Shown: positions 25,596 through 36,300 of the stretch, piece after piece | Layout: the number at the start of each line of letters is the position of its first letter | How positions within the stretch are numbered: the first letter of the stretch is position 1 | Origin: Oscillatoria acuminata PCC 6304 | Lineage (GTDB): Bacteria; Cyanobacteriota; Cyanobacteriia; Cyanobacteriales; Laspinemataceae | Length of the DNA stretch: 64,000 nt | Assembly (NCBI RefSeq): GCF_000317105.1 | Contig: NC_019693.1 | Span: forward strand, 434,001-498,000 | Direction: 5' to 3' | Translations under genes and position numbers: made by a program | Notes under the pieces: generated by a model | Database searches by the model: none | Told to the model about the DNA's origin: nothing | What the model saw: only the letters and a program-made list of their open reading frames with translations

Positions 25596-26180
25596 TTACA
25601 AATGATGGTGTCCATCTGGAAGAATGGTATTGTGGAGATTAGCACCATAGAGATTGCTGTTCCAGAGATTCGCGCCGATTAATTTAGCATCGGTTAAATT
25701 AGCGCCCCCAAAATCAGCAGCAATCAGGTTCGCACTGCTCAGGTCTGATTCTTGTAGATTCGCGCCCACAAAGCTCGTACTGACGAGATCCGCACCGGAA
25801 CAATCGGTATTTGATAGATTGGCATTCATTAAGTCAGCCTTATTCAAGCTGGCTTTCCACAAGCTGGCCCCCTGCAAATCCACGCGGTTTAAATCCGCCT
25901 GCCCGAGTTGAGCCAGCATCAGATTAGCCCGAGTCAGTACGGCATCACTAAGATTAGCTTTTTTCAAGAGGGTTGCAGTCAATTTAGCATCGGTTAAATT
26001 GGCCCCACTGAGGTTGGCTCCATTGAGATTGGCTCGCCCTAAATTAGCATGGGTGAGGTTAGCTCCAGCGAGGTTGATTTCGGGCAAATGAGCGCGATAG
26101 AGGTAACAACCGCGCAGATCTACACCAGGGAAATCTCGTTCTCCTTCTCTGTAGCGATTGAGAAGTTCATCAGTATCCAT
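25596..26180 (-). CDS. pentapeptide-repeat protein
   Basis: A 194-residue protein from the ATG of 'MDTDELLNRYREGERDFPGV'. The ATG 15 codons upstream (26225) is unlikely, since the cap here aligns with that of the 22.9-kb protein ('LL.RY..GER.F'). About 32 repeats of the form A(N/D)LxxA fill the protein to 'ILPDGHHHL'. No signal peptide is present. Function unknown. Confidence 0.83.
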   Translation of the reverse strand: MDTDELLNRYREGERDFPGVDLRGCYLYRAHLPEINLAGANLTHANLGRANLNGANLSGANLTDAKLTATLLKKANLSDAVLTRANLMLAQLGQADLNRVDLQGASLWKASLNKADLMNANLSNTDCSGADLVSTSFVGANLQESDLSSANLIAADFGGANLTDAKLIGANLWNSNLYGANLHNTILPDGHHHL

Positions 26181-26472
26181 CAGATTTGTTACAGCGTTAT
26201 AGGACAGAAAAGATGAGAAGATCACAGCCCTGATTTGCGTTGATTTTGCCTTTCGTTGGCGAGGGTTAGATTCCGGCCCTTTCCCCTGGATTCAGTCACG
26301 GGATCTTTCCCTGGAGTGCATCCGTTCCCAGAATAAAGCCGCCCACAAAGGAGCCTTGCGCTTTCGTGCTGAGGATCGATGCCTTCGCTCACAGCGATCG
26401 GACATTTCCTGAAAGACCCGCAAGTGTGGACGGCGAACCTCAAAAATAAATATACGGCGATCGCCGTTTTAA

Positions 26473-26652
26473 TTAACGATAACGTCTCTTGCGTCGCGCA
26501 GCACTGGCCTTGCGTTTACGCTTTTCCTGCGGGGTTTCAAAATGGCGACGGCATTTAACATCGGCGAGGATCCCCGCTCGCGAGACTTGCCGTTTAAAGC
26601 GACGTAAGGCAGATTCAATGCCTTCGCTTTCTCCTACTAAAACTTGGGTCAT
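26473..26652 (-). CDS. rpsU: 30S ribosomal protein S21
   Basis: A 59-residue, very basic protein ('[20 protein letters not shown]', then '[20 protein letters not shown]' and an Arg/Lys tail). This is the complete S21 fold. S21 joins the small subunit late and helps initiation. It lies about 250 bp downstream of an RRM protein gene in the same direction; rbp-rpsU clustering is known in cyanobacteria, so they may share a transcript. Confidence 0.95.
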   Translation of the reverse strand: MTQVLVGESEGIESALRRFKRQVSRAGILADVKCRRHFETPQEKRKRKASAARRKRRYR

Positions 26653-26902
26653 TCTTACTCCTTTTACTAGAGGTCCATTGGCTGTGAGATAGCCTCAAGT
26701 CAGAACTTTACAGTTCTTATTTTACTTGAGGCCAGCAAAAAGGGCGGCCTATCTGTATTATGCCCTAACAGGGTTGACGATAGCCCGCACGCCAGGGTGA
26801 GTATCTAATATCAAAGTGTGCAGATGAGGAGATGTCCTAGCGAAATGATGCTAGATGATTTTCACAAAACCTCTATCATGCTATTGATTAGCTTGGGGAG
26901 AA

Positions 26903-27232
26903 TTATCTGTAACCGCCACCGCCTCCGCCGCCGTAACCACCTCGTCCACCACGGTTACCACCGCCACCGCCGCCACCGCGTTTGTTATCCTCGCGGGGTT
27001 TTGCTTTGTTTACCTTGAGATCTCGCCCCATCCACTCAGCACCATCAAGCGCTTCAATGGCAGCGGTTTCTTCTGCATCGGTGTCCATTTCAACAAAACC
27101 AAAGCCCCGGGGACGCCCCGTTTCTCGGTCCGTGGGAAGGTTAACTCGTTTCACCGTACCATATTCAGCGAAAACGCTGTTTAGGTCTTGTTCGGTGACA
27201 TCGTAGGATAGATTGCCTACATAAATCGACAT
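26903..27232 (-). CDS. RRM-type RNA-binding protein, glycine-rich
   Basis: A 109-residue protein. One RRM spans about 1-80, with RNP2 'IYVGNL' (3-8) and RNP1 'RGFGFVEM' (42-49). A Gly/Arg-rich tail (about 84-109) follows, as in cold-induced cyanobacterial Rbp proteins. It binds single-stranded RNA, often after cold shift. The 160-bp leader upstream (27233-27400) is long and could carry post-transcriptional control, but no named element is recognised. rpsU follows. Confidence 0.93.
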   Translation of the reverse strand: MSIYVGNLSYDVTEQDLNSVFAEYGTVKRVNLPTDRETGRPRGFGFVEMDTDAEETAAIEALDGAEWMGRDLKVNKAKPREDNKRGGGGGGGNRGGRGGYGGGGGGGYR

Positions 27233-27419
27233 GGAAAGCCTCCAAAAGTTTAAGGGGATTCAGTTTCATCAGAAGTACCTGCCGACGAAGCCGATTCGGA
27301 TTGATCCGGAGGCAATTCTGAAGCAAATAGCAAAACTCATTACTGAATCAAATTTTTCTTCACTACTTTAACACACTGCCCCAAGGTCGGTGAGTGTTTT
27401 TGTTTAGGGAAATTATTGG

Positions 27420-27515
27420 GGGGTCATTGGTCATTGGTCATTGGTCATTTGTCCTGGGTGGATGGGGAGGTTGGGGGAGATGGGGAGGTTGGGGGAGATG
27501 GGGAGGTTGGGGGCG
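27420..27515. repeat. short tandem repeats
   Basis: Three and a half copies of the 8-mer GGTCATT(G/T), then three copies of an 18-mer (GATGGGGAGGTTGGGGGA). They lie between the RRM leader and the 3' end of the NRPS operon. No gene is visible in the 27233-27552 gap. Confidence 0.8.
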
Positions 27516-27552
27516 ATTTTGTCAGGAAACCTGGGGTTCTGGCCTCTATTAT

Positions 27553-30500
27553 CTACTGGGATTCTAAGCATTCGCGGAGGTGATCGGCTAGATATTGCAC
27601 CTGGGGCTTTCTCAGCATGGTGAGGTGGTTCCCAGGAATCCGAATCAGTTTGATGGGTTCCTCGGTGAGTTGGCCCCAGCCCAAGGTTGGATCCTCACCC
27701 GTGGCGATCGCCCGATCGCTGGAGGCAATCAAGGTGATGTGATCGGGATAAATCGAGGGTTGATACTGGAGAACCGCTTGACTATTTGCTTGAAAAATGG
27801 GTAAAAGGGGGCGCAGGGTGACTTCCCGTAAAAGGCGGCGATCGGATGTGGAATGCAAAGATTGCGCTAGGGTCGTTTTGGCGAGATAACGGTGTAAAAA
27901 ATTGAATAGGGGATGAACTCGTTGAGGGAGGCGATCGCCCCTGGGATTAAATACCTCTTTTTGCCGCTGTTTCCCTTGGGTCATCAAATAAACATAATCC
28001 CGCAAAAAGGGCCAAATCGAACTTGCTGCGGTAGTGAACAAAAATTTACCCCCCTGCCAGAGAGAGGGTTGATTGGTAGAAACTGGCGCAAGGGTATCCA
28101 AAACCGCCAGTAACCCCACGGGATGACCCGCTTTTTTTAATTGTTGGGCCATTTCAAACGCCACTAACCCGCCAAACGACCACCCCCCTAAAAAATAAGG
28201 ACCGTCTGGCTGGATCGTCCGCATGGCTTTAATATAATAAGCGGCCATCTCTTCGATGCGAGTTAATGGGGGAAATTTACCGTCAATGCCTTGGGGTTGT
28301 AAGGCATAAAAGGGTTGATTTTTTCCCAAATTTAAGGCTAATTCATAATAAGGAAAGACCACCCCTAAAATGGGATGAATGCAGAAAAATGGGGGATTGG
28401 TTCCTTGAGTTTGGATCGGAACTAAGGGAGAACAAGGCAGGGTGTCGAGTTCAGAAAACAGACAATTGGCTAATCCTTGTAACGTGGGGTTGAGGAACAG
28501 TGCAGAAACGGGTAATTGTTGCTGGAATTGCTGGTTAATTTGCGTCAGGAGTCGGACAGCGAGGAGGGAATCGCCGCCTAAGTCGAAAAAGTTATCCTTC
28601 ATGCTGACGCGATCGCACTTCAGCAGAGTAGCCCAAATTTGAGCTAAAGCCGCTTCACTGGGGTTACCCGGGGGGATAAATTGCCTAGAAGTGAGGGTTT
28701 TAGGTGAGGGTAATCGGTTGCGGTCAAGTTTGCCGCGATCAGTCAGAGGCAGAGAGTCTAGCACAATCACCTCCTGGGGAATCATGTATCTGGGTAAGGT
28801 TTTGCCCAGAAAACTTTGCAGTTCACTCCGGTTAATCGGTTGATTCGCGATCGGCACAATATAAGCAACCAGTTGACCCTGGTCTGTAGCAATGACTCGG
28901 GCTTGTTTGATGTTATAATATTGGGCAATTATTACCTCAATTTCCCCTAACTCTATCCGATAGCCGCGAATTTTTACTTGATGGTCCAGGCGACCTAGAA
29001 ATTCCAAATTGCCATCGGCTTGATAACGGGCTAAGTCCCCAGTTTTGTACAGTCGGACTGTTTTTACTGGGGTGAAAGCATGAGTAATAAACCGTTCTGA
29101 GTTTAATTGCTGCCGGTTGAGATACCCTCGCGCCAATCCCTCCCCGGCGATATAAATTTCCCCAGGAATTCCAATGGGAACTGGCTGCAAATTGGCATCC
29201 AAGAGATAGACTTGTGTATTAGAAATCGGGCGACCGATGGGCAGGTTTTGAGAGGGTTCGGTAATTTCGGCAACGGTGGCCCAAACCGTAGATTCAGTTG
29301 GACCATAAGCATTGAAAAAGTGGCAGGAGTTGACCCAGGGTTTAGCTAATGCTGGGGAACAGGATTCTCCGGCAGAAATTAGGGTATGGAGGGCGGGTAA
29401 TTTACCGTAAGGTAAGGTTGCCAAAACTGCGGGAGGGAGGGTGGCATGAGTAATGGCAGAGTCGCTTAAAAAGGTCATTAAAACGCTTCCGCCATAGCGG
29501 GATTCTTCGTCCGCTAAATAGAGGGTTGCGCCGGTACTGAATGCCATGACAATTTCAAAGATTGAGGCATCAAAACTCAGGGAAGCAAATTGCAGAATCC
29601 GGCTATTTTGATTCAGTTTAAAGATTTGATGTTGGGCGAGGATTAAGTTAGAAATTCCTCGGTGTTCGATTAAGACGCCTTTGGGTTTTCCGGTGGAACC
29701 CGAGGTGTAAATCACATAAGCGAGATGATTTGGAGTAATGGGATAAGTGAGGGATTCCGGACTTTGTTGCGCGATCGCCCCTTGATGTTGCGCTAAATCC
29801 AGGATGGAGACTTGGGGGGGAGTCTGGGAGGGGACAAAGGGCGATCGGGTCAGTAAGAGAGAGACTTCGGCATCGGATAGGATAAACTGGAGTCGTTCTG
29901 GGGGATAGGTGGGGTCGCAATAGAGATAGACGCCTCCTGCTTTGAGAATGCCCAGGATACAGGCAACTGCCTCAATGGAGGGCGGTAAACACAAACCGAC
30001 TAACTTCTCTGGTTTAACCCCCCATTGTTGTAAATAGCGGGCGATTTGATTGGATTGGTGGTGTAAGTCGTGATAGGTGAGAGAGTTTTTACCGGAGATG
30101 AGGGCGATTTGATGGGGCGATCGCTGAACAATTTCCTCAAATAAGTGCAGAAAGGAGGGATGCTGTAGTCGGGGTTGAGGAAGGAATGGATAGGCAGGAG
30201 AATTAAATTCAAACAGCAGGCAGTCTTGTTCCTCTGGGGTTAAAATTGGCAAGTCTGAAATCTGCTGATTTGGGTCTGTTACAATTTCCGATAACAGGGT
30301 TTGAAAATGTCCCATCCATCGGGTGATTGTGCTACAATCAAATAAATCTGTACTATAAATCACTTGACCTTTAATTTGGTCAGATTCTTCCCAGAAATTA
30401 ACCTCTAAATCCAGTTTAGCCCTAGGGATATCCCACTCTAACAAACTCAAAGTGATTCCGGGCAATTCCAGGGCATTCGTTGGGGTATTTTGTAAGCTAA

Positions 30501-31608
30501 AACTGACTTGAAACAGGGGATTTTGGCTCAAATCTCGCTGAGGATGCAGTTCCTCCACCAGCTTTTCAAAGGGTAAATCCTGGTGGGCGTAGGCGGCGAC
30601 TGCCACGGATTTGACTTGAGTTAATAACTCCAGAAATGTGGGATTTCCAGATAAATTGGTTCGCAGGACTAAACTATTGACAAAAAAGCCGATTAACCCT
30701 TCAATTTCCTGACGATTGCGGTTGGCAATGGGAGAACCGACTGCAATATCGGTTTGTCCGGTGTAGCGATACAGTAATGTTTTAAATGCCGCCAGCAGGG
30801 TCATAAACAGGGTGGTTTCGGTTTGCTGACTCAACTGTTTAATTGAGGCGGTTAAGGCGGGAGAGAGGGCGAATTGTTGTTGACCCCCGCGATAACTGGG
30901 AATTGGGGGTCTAGGGCGACTGCTAGGTAGATTCAGGGGAGAGAGATGCTGTAATTGCTGTTGCCAATAGGTTAATTGGGTTTCCAAAAACTCTCCCTGC
31001 AACCATTGCTGCTGCCATTCGGTAAAGTCAGCATATTGCAACGGCAAATCCGGCAGGGGGGAGGGTTGCTGATGGGCAAAGGCGGTATATAATGTCCCCA
31101 GTTCCCCCAGCAAGATGCCAATGGACCATCCATCGGCGACAATATGATGAAAATTCAGCAACAGAATCGAGTCCGTTTCACTCTGCTGTAACACCGAGAC
31201 TCGGAGTAAAGGGCCTGTGGTTAAATCAAAGGGTTCTGCTGCTGCTAAAGTCGCCAACCGTTGCGCTTCTGAGTGCTGTTCAGATGGGGGGAGATGCTGC
31301 AAGGCGATCGCCTGCACCGCAAGGGTCAATTCTGGGGCAATCACCTGCACAACTTGTCCCTCTAAAAGCGCAAAAGTCGTGCGTAAGGTTTCATGACGGC
31401 GAACAATTTCATTAACACTTTCTTCTAAAGCGGATAAATTGAGATTCCCTGTCAATTGAATGGCTGCGGATACATTATAAAACGGATTATCCGGCGCTAA
31501 TTGGTTCAGAAACCATAACCGTTGTTGGGCAAAGGATGCGGGAAAGACAAAAACCTCGGTTTCTTGAGTCATGTTATGGGAAATTTCTCTAAAATTATCA
31601 GACATCAT
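27553..31608 (-). CDS. non-ribosomal peptide synthetase, C-A-PCP-TE (termination module)
   Basis: A 1351-residue protein; start 31608 (ATG) or 31572 ('MTQETEVFVF'). Condensation domain with 'HHIVADGW' (from His154). The adenylation domain has 'YVIYTSGSTGKPKG' and 'FDASIFE'; pocket residues read D-A-F-T-I-A-A-V-W against GrsA, closest in pattern to aromatic (Phe) codes. The carrier site is 'DNFFDLGGDSLL' (Ser1014). The type I thioesterase has 'GWSFGG' (Ser1144). It should add the last residue and release the peptide as acid or ring. It is last in the NRPS operon but separated from the other two NRPS genes by a ParA-HEPN gene pair. Confidence 0.92.
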   Translation of the reverse strand: MMSDNFREISHNMTQETEVFVFPASFAQQRLWFLNQLAPDNPFYNVSAAIQLTGNLNLSALEESVNEIVRRHETLRTTFALLEGQVVQVIAPELTLAVQAIALQHLPPSEQHSEAQRLATLAAAEPFDLTTGPLLRVSVLQQSETDSILLLNFHHIVADGWSIGILLGELGTLYTAFAHQQPSPLPDLPLQYADFTEWQQQWLQGEFLETQLTYWQQQLQHLSPLNLPSSRPRPPIPSYRGGQQQFALSPALTASIKQLSQQTETTLFMTLLAAFKTLLYRYTGQTDIAVGSPIANRNRQEIEGLIGFFVNSLVLRTNLSGNPTFLELLTQVKSVAVAAYAHQDLPFEKLVEELHPQRDLSQNPLFQVSFSLQNTPTNALELPGITLSLLEWDIPRAKLDLEVNFWEESDQIKGQVIYSTDLFDCSTITRWMGHFQTLLSEIVTDPNQQISDLPILTPEEQDCLLFEFNSPAYPFLPQPRLQHPSFLHLFEEIVQRSPHQIALISGKNSLTYHDLHHQSNQIARYLQQWGVKPEKLVGLCLPPSIEAVACILGILKAGGVYLYCDPTYPPERLQFILSDAEVSLLLTRSPFVPSQTPPQVSILDLAQHQGAIAQQSPESLTYPITPNHLAYVIYTSGSTGKPKGVLIEHRGISNLILAQHQIFKLNQNSRILQFASLSFDASIFEIVMAFSTGATLYLADEESRYGGSVLMTFLSDSAITHATLPPAVLATLPYGKLPALHTLISAGESCSPALAKPWVNSCHFFNAYGPTESTVWATVAEITEPSQNLPIGRPISNTQVYLLDANLQPVPIGIPGEIYIAGEGLARGYLNRQQLNSERFITHAFTPVKTVRLYKTGDLARYQADGNLEFLGRLDHQVKIRGYRIELGEIEVIIAQYYNIKQARVIATDQGQLVAYIVPIANQPINRSELQSFLGKTLPRYMIPQEVIVLDSLPLTDRGKLDRNRLPSPKTLTSRQFIPPGNPSEAALAQIWATLLKCDRVSMKDNFFDLGGDSLLAVRLLTQINQQFQQQLPVSALFLNPTLQGLANCLFSELDTLPCSPLVPIQTQGTNPPFFCIHPILGVVFPYYELALNLGKNQPFYALQPQGIDGKFPPLTRIEEMAAYYIKAMRTIQPDGPYFLGGWSFGGLVAFEMAQQLKKAGHPVGLLAVLDTLAPVSTNQPSLWQGGKFLFTTAASSIWPFLRDYVYLMTQGKQRQKEVFNPRGDRLPQRVHPLFNFLHRYLAKTTLAQSLHSTSDRRLLREVTLRPLLPIFQANSQAVLQYQPSIYPDHITLIASSDRAIATGEDPTLGWGQLTEEPIKLIRIPGNHLTMLRKPQVQYLADHLRECLESQ

Positions 31609-31653
31609 TGTTTTATAAAATCGTTTTATTTTTCAAAAATAGTCCACCAATAT

Positions 31654-32256
31654 TTACCAAGGCAACACCAGGCTATAATTGGTTTCTATATGTTGCTTCA
31701 TTCCCTGATCCGTCACTTTAACCAGATATTTAAAAAAACCATCCACTTCATCTATTCCTTTAGCGGTCAATCGCACTTTTCCCGTGGCGGTTTGAGTCCA
31801 AGAAAACGCGGGAATACTAAAACCATGAGCAAAACTATGGCGCACTCTTAAAATTTCATTGAGTTTCTGGCGAACAGCAACACCACTCATGTTTTTGGCC
31901 GACCAAACCCAATCTCCAATCGGGTCATAACCCGTATATTGAATCAAAAGGTTGCGGGTGTTGTCCGCATTGGGGGTATTGAATCGTTCCAGTGCACGAG
32001 AGGCGGTCTCTCTTGCAATAGAATGGACGGCATGAAATTTCGGGTCTAATGGGTTGGCAGTCACTGCAAAAAAGTTACGAACCAGTTCATTAATATAAGC
32101 ATCCCATGCTGCAACAAATGCGGCAAGGGCTGAGTGATAGTACACTTGCGTCTGGTTTCGGGATATCGGTTGCAAGCGGGGATCACTGGCGGTTTGGCGC
32201 AAGATTCGCGCCGTATTAGATGCACTTTGGTACTTCAATGCAGCGGGTGACGGCAC
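31654..32256 (-). CDS. HEPN-family protein (RiboL-PSP-HEPN-like), putative RNase
   Basis: A 200-residue all-helical protein with a GTG start preceded by GGAGC. 'HSALAAFVAAWDAYINELVR' (about 41-60) is the first HEPN helix pair. The RX4H catalytic motif is 'RHSFAH' (139-144) in 'LNEILRVRHSFAHGF'. HEPN proteins of this motif are metal-independent RNases used in toxin-antitoxin, abortive infection and CRISPR effectors. It starts 10 bp after the ParA-like gene stop, so the two form a unit, and lies 45 bp before the NRPS terminal-module gene. The RNase role is inferred from the motif. Confidence 0.7.
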   Translation of the reverse strand: MPSPAALKYQSASNTARILRQTASDPRLQPISRNQTQVYYHSALAAFVAAWDAYINELVRNFFAVTANPLDPKFHAVHSIARETASRALERFNTPNADNTRNLLIQYTGYDPIGDWVWSAKNMSGVAVRQKLNEILRVRHSFAHGFSIPAFSWTQTATGKVRLTAKGIDEVDGFFKYLVKVTDQGMKQHIETNYSLVLPW

Positions 32257-32266
32257 AATAATGCTC

Positions 32267-33301
32267 CTAGAGACAGTTTACGAACGTTTCAAGAGCATTA
32301 CGGTAATTTTGCAAGGGTTCTGAATCCAATTCAATATGCTCATTCACCAGGTTTTGTGGTCCGGGTTTCAGCTTATATAAAGGCGTACCCGTGGTAGTCG
32401 CAACTACATAGGCACTCTGATAATCGGGAATGAGCATAAATGTATTGCTGGGTTGCTCTTTAGGGGTGGCAAAAATATGACGATGTTTTTTATGCAGTTC
32501 ATCCATCATCTGCTTAATGGTTTGATTGACTGCTTCAAAATCTCGACTGGGTTGACCCTGATTAACAGCAACCTGATTGCTGACAAATGTATGTAATTTG
32601 GGGACCGATACCCCTTCTTCTTTGGCCCGTTTTCCAAAGCTAATCCGGGCGTAGGGTTCACTTTGGGGGTCTGTTATGCCATAGAGGAGTGCAATCACAT
32701 TTTCAAGGACCCTGCGGGAACTATCATCAGCGGTAAATGGGACGACTACCCCCTCGGCTGCTACCAGTCCAATCTGAGTATAGATAGCAAAACTTGGGTT
32801 ACAATCGATGACAAAAAGCGTGTCGCGATCGCCACTTTGTTTTCTCAGCGCTACGGTCAAATCCTGAACCCAATTTAACACCTGTTTCCAGGCATCAGCA
32901 GGAATCGACAATTCAGATGTTTGTCGAATCGCCTCGGAAATGATTTCTAAAAGATTATCACCACAAATCAGCTTTAAATTCTCCGGAATATGAGAATTAA
33001 ATGCTTTGGGTGTACATAAATAAGGAGATACATCCTCAATCATCCGGAAGGGCGAGTTCAGACGGGCTTCTAGGTAGCCTGCTATCGTCGCCCTGGGTTT
33101 TTTTTCACTTAAAGAATGAATCGCTTTCGGACTACTCTGATATCCTCCGAATAAAATTTCCGATACCTTAGCTTGCGGACAGAGGTCAATCACATAGACA
33201 TCGGTATCGGGGTGGGAATGAGCGTATTCAGAAGCCGCAACAAAGCTCAAAAAGCTCTTGCCGACGCCACCTTTGTTGTTCCAGAACGCATACGAACTCA
33301 T
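32267..33301 (-). CDS. ParA/MinD-type ATPase
   Basis: A 344-residue protein. The deviant Walker A is 'KGGVGKS' (10-16), with the signature first Lys of the ParA/MinD class. Walker A' is 'VIDLCPQAK' (about 37) and Walker B is 'FVIDCNPS' (about 162-169). The C-terminal half ('FVSNQVAVNQGQPSRDFEAV') is longer than in plasmid ParA and there is no ParB gene. It is co-transcribed with the HEPN gene. The pair is more likely a defence or addiction unit than a segregation system; it could also be a passenger in the NRPS operon. Function inferred. Confidence 0.8.
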   Translation of the reverse strand: MSSYAFWNNKGGVGKSFLSFVAASEYAHSHPDTDVYVIDLCPQAKVSEILFGGYQSSPKAIHSLSEKKPRATIAGYLEARLNSPFRMIEDVSPYLCTPKAFNSHIPENLKLICGDNLLEIISEAIRQTSELSIPADAWKQVLNWVQDLTVALRKQSGDRDTLFVIDCNPSFAIYTQIGLVAAEGVVVPFTADDSSRRVLENVIALLYGITDPQSEPYARISFGKRAKEEGVSVPKLHTFVSNQVAVNQGQPSRDFEAVNQTIKQMMDELHKKHRHIFATPKEQPSNTFMLIPDYQSAYVVATTTGTPLYKLKPGPQNLVNEHIELDSEPLQNYRNALETFVNCL

Positions 33302-33334
33302 AGGGTGTTTTTTTGAGTGAATGCGCCGATTCTA

Positions 33335-36300
33335 TCATAGTTTTTGGGGAGGTTGTGGATTCAGAGAGGATAACTTCATCCGCCGCCTGTCGCGAGAAAC
33401 GGGAACTAATGCCGGTGCATGATGGGTGGGATTTTGCTGTTTTAACCCTGCAACTATGGGGGCTAATTGGGCAATCGTTGGTGCTTCAAAGACACTGCGT
33501 AAAGGCAACTCGAACCCAAATTTATCCCGAACGCGAGAGGCGAGTTGGGTTGCCAGTAATGAATGTCCCCCTAATTCAAAGAAGTTATCGTAAATTCCCA
33601 CTCGTTTGATGCCTAACACTTCCGCCCAAATTTGGGCGAGATGTTCTTCGATGACAGTACGCGGTGGGGCATAATTTCCCGCTAGTTCTGGGGCGATCGC
33701 GGTGGCAGTGGGTAAGGCGTGGCGATCTATTTTGCCATTCGCCGTCAGGGGAAGATACTCTAGGACAACAAAGGCCGAGGGTATCATATAATCCGGCAGT
33801 TTCTCGTTGAGATAGGCGCGCAATTCCGGCACAAATTGACGCGCTGCTTTTCCTTTTAAGGGATTGTTGGCATAAGCAAAGGCTAAAGGAGGTGCGTCAC
33901 TCGCTTCTAGGATAAACTCTGGAATATCTTCCCGCACAAACACGACATCGTAACGCCCTTCACCCATCGAATCGGACCAGCGAATATGAACGCGATAGGG
34001 GAGTTCTAATCCATACCAGTCTTCGGGGTTAATACCTGAATTATGGAGGTTTTGAACGGCTTTTTTCAATTGACCGGCTGTTTTAAAAGGGCGGGAATTA
34101 AACAGCCATTCCGTTGCTTGAACAGCGGCCATGACCCGGCTATTCGGAACCTGAGAGAGTCCGCAGATATCGGGGTTGGTTTCAATTAAATACTGACGCA
34201 GTTTCTCCACGGTCCAATCGTCCCTAGTTTCTCCCTGATTTAGCCAGGTAATCGGATGATTTTTAGCGGATTTGGATTTAACTTCACTTCCCGCTAGATG
34301 GAGAATGGCGTTATAGCGAAACTGGGTTAATTCATTTCGCGATTGACCGCGCATCAGTTGAATTTCTACAGTTTCAATCTGAGGGAGGTGCGATTTTAAG
34401 CTAGTAAAGAATGCGGGGTCTAAGGCTAATTCCACCTCTTGGAAGAGTTGCATTTCCACCCGTTGCTGTAACTGTTGGCGCGTGACACAGGGTTGGGCGC
34501 GGGTCAGTTCTACATCGGTATAAAAGGCTTTGAGGAGGGGTAAACTCCGCAAGTCACCGAGGAAGATGCGTCCCCCGGGTTTGGTGGCGGCCACGGCCCC
34601 GGAAATGACCTGAGTCAGGTAGTCTAAACTGGGGAAATATTGGACGATGGAGTTGAGAATTACGGTATCAAAACTCTGGGGAGGTATGCCATCAAAATTC
34701 GTTGCTAGTTTTTCTAGCAAGGTGACTTGTTCTAAGTCGTATTTGCCCAAATGTTTGCGAATAAAGTTGAGGGAGGGTGGGGAAAAGTCAGTTCCGCAAT
34801 AGTCGGTACAGTGAGGGGCAATTCTGAACAGTAAGAGGCCAGTTCCACAGCCAATTTCTAGGACATTTTTGGGTTCTAAGGCTAAAATTTTCGCTGCTTG
34901 ATGGTCTACCCATTCCCGCATTTCTGCGGCGGGGATGGGTTCGTTGGTATAGCTGCTATTCCATCCGACTATATTAAAATGGGGTTCCATTCCCACGGCG
35001 GGCATTTTGTAGGTTTCATTGTAGAGAATTTGCCATTGCTGGACTTGTTCTTCCTGTAAGGCAACGGGGTTAGTTTCGGCCAATTCTACTCTCTGCAAAT
35101 TGAGGGCCAGATAAGCGGTTAATTGGGTTTCACCTCGGTCACTTTCCGAGACGGTGACGAGGGTTTGATTGACAGCGGGATGTTGAGATAAAATAACTTC
35201 GATTTCGCCTAATTCGATACGGAATCCACGAATTTTCACTTGTTGGTCCAGACGCCCTAAAAACTCTAAACTGCCATCGGGTTGATAGCGGACTAAATCG
35301 CCGGTTTTGTACAGGAAATTCCCCGGTTCGGGTTGGAGGGGGTTGCGGATAAATGCTTCGGCAGTGAGTTCGGGATGATGGCGATATCCTCTTGCCAATC
35401 CGTCGCCGCCGATATATAATTCACCGGGAATGCCGATGGGGACGGGGTGGAAGTAGCGATCGCACACATAGAGTTGAGTATTGGCGACTGCTTTGCCAAT
35501 TCCCGGCGCAATTTCCCTGCCGTTGCCAACGGGAACCCTGCCAGAGGTTGTAACCACAGTGTTCTCCGTGGGTCCGTAATTATTCACCACTTCAAAGGGA
35601 TGGGAGGGTAAGGGATGTTGATGCAATGTTTCTCCCCCGGTGAGTAACAGGCGCAATGGGGTCTGTTCCGGCCACTTTAATTGTAAGACTTGTTCCGCTA
35701 AGGGGGTGGGTAAAAAGCTGATGGTGATGGCATTTTCCACTAACCAATCCCGCAATTTTTCCGGCGATCGCCGGGTTTCGTTATCCACGATATAAATACA
35801 AGCGCCTGCGGTTAAATAGGGCCAAATTTCCCACCCACAGGCATCAAAGGCAACTCCGGCAACCTGGGTACTGCGATCGCTGGCAGATACGGCAAATGCT
35901 TGTTGATGCCAATAGGTTAAATTTAACAGACTCTTTTGTTCAATTTCTACGCCCTTCGGTTCCCCGGTAGAACCCGAGGTATAAATCACATAGGCGAGGG
36001 AATTTGGCGTCACCGAACTGCTAAGATTTTCATCCGGTTGGCGTTCAATTAATGCCTTGTCTGTATCCAAACAGACAATCTTGCAAATAACTCGATTAAA
36101 TTGAGATAAACTGGACTGTTGAGTGAGTAAAACTGGAACCTTCGCCTCGGTTAACATCCGATTTAACCGACTGCTGGGAACTGAGGGGTCTAGGGGTAAA
36201 TAAGCGCCCCCTGCTTTGAGAATTCCCAGCATTGCCACTGCCATTTCCAAGGTGCGATCGAGGCATAATCCCACCGCCACTTCTGTACCCACTCCTAATT

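Noticed and set aside
26222-26443. 73-codon minus-strand frame between pentapeptide and rpsU genes
   Set aside because: Odd composition, no ribosome site, no recognisable fold; probably chance.
32267-33301. Plasmid or chromosome partition locus
   Set aside because: No ParB, parS-like repeats or replication gene nearby; the partner is a HEPN protein.
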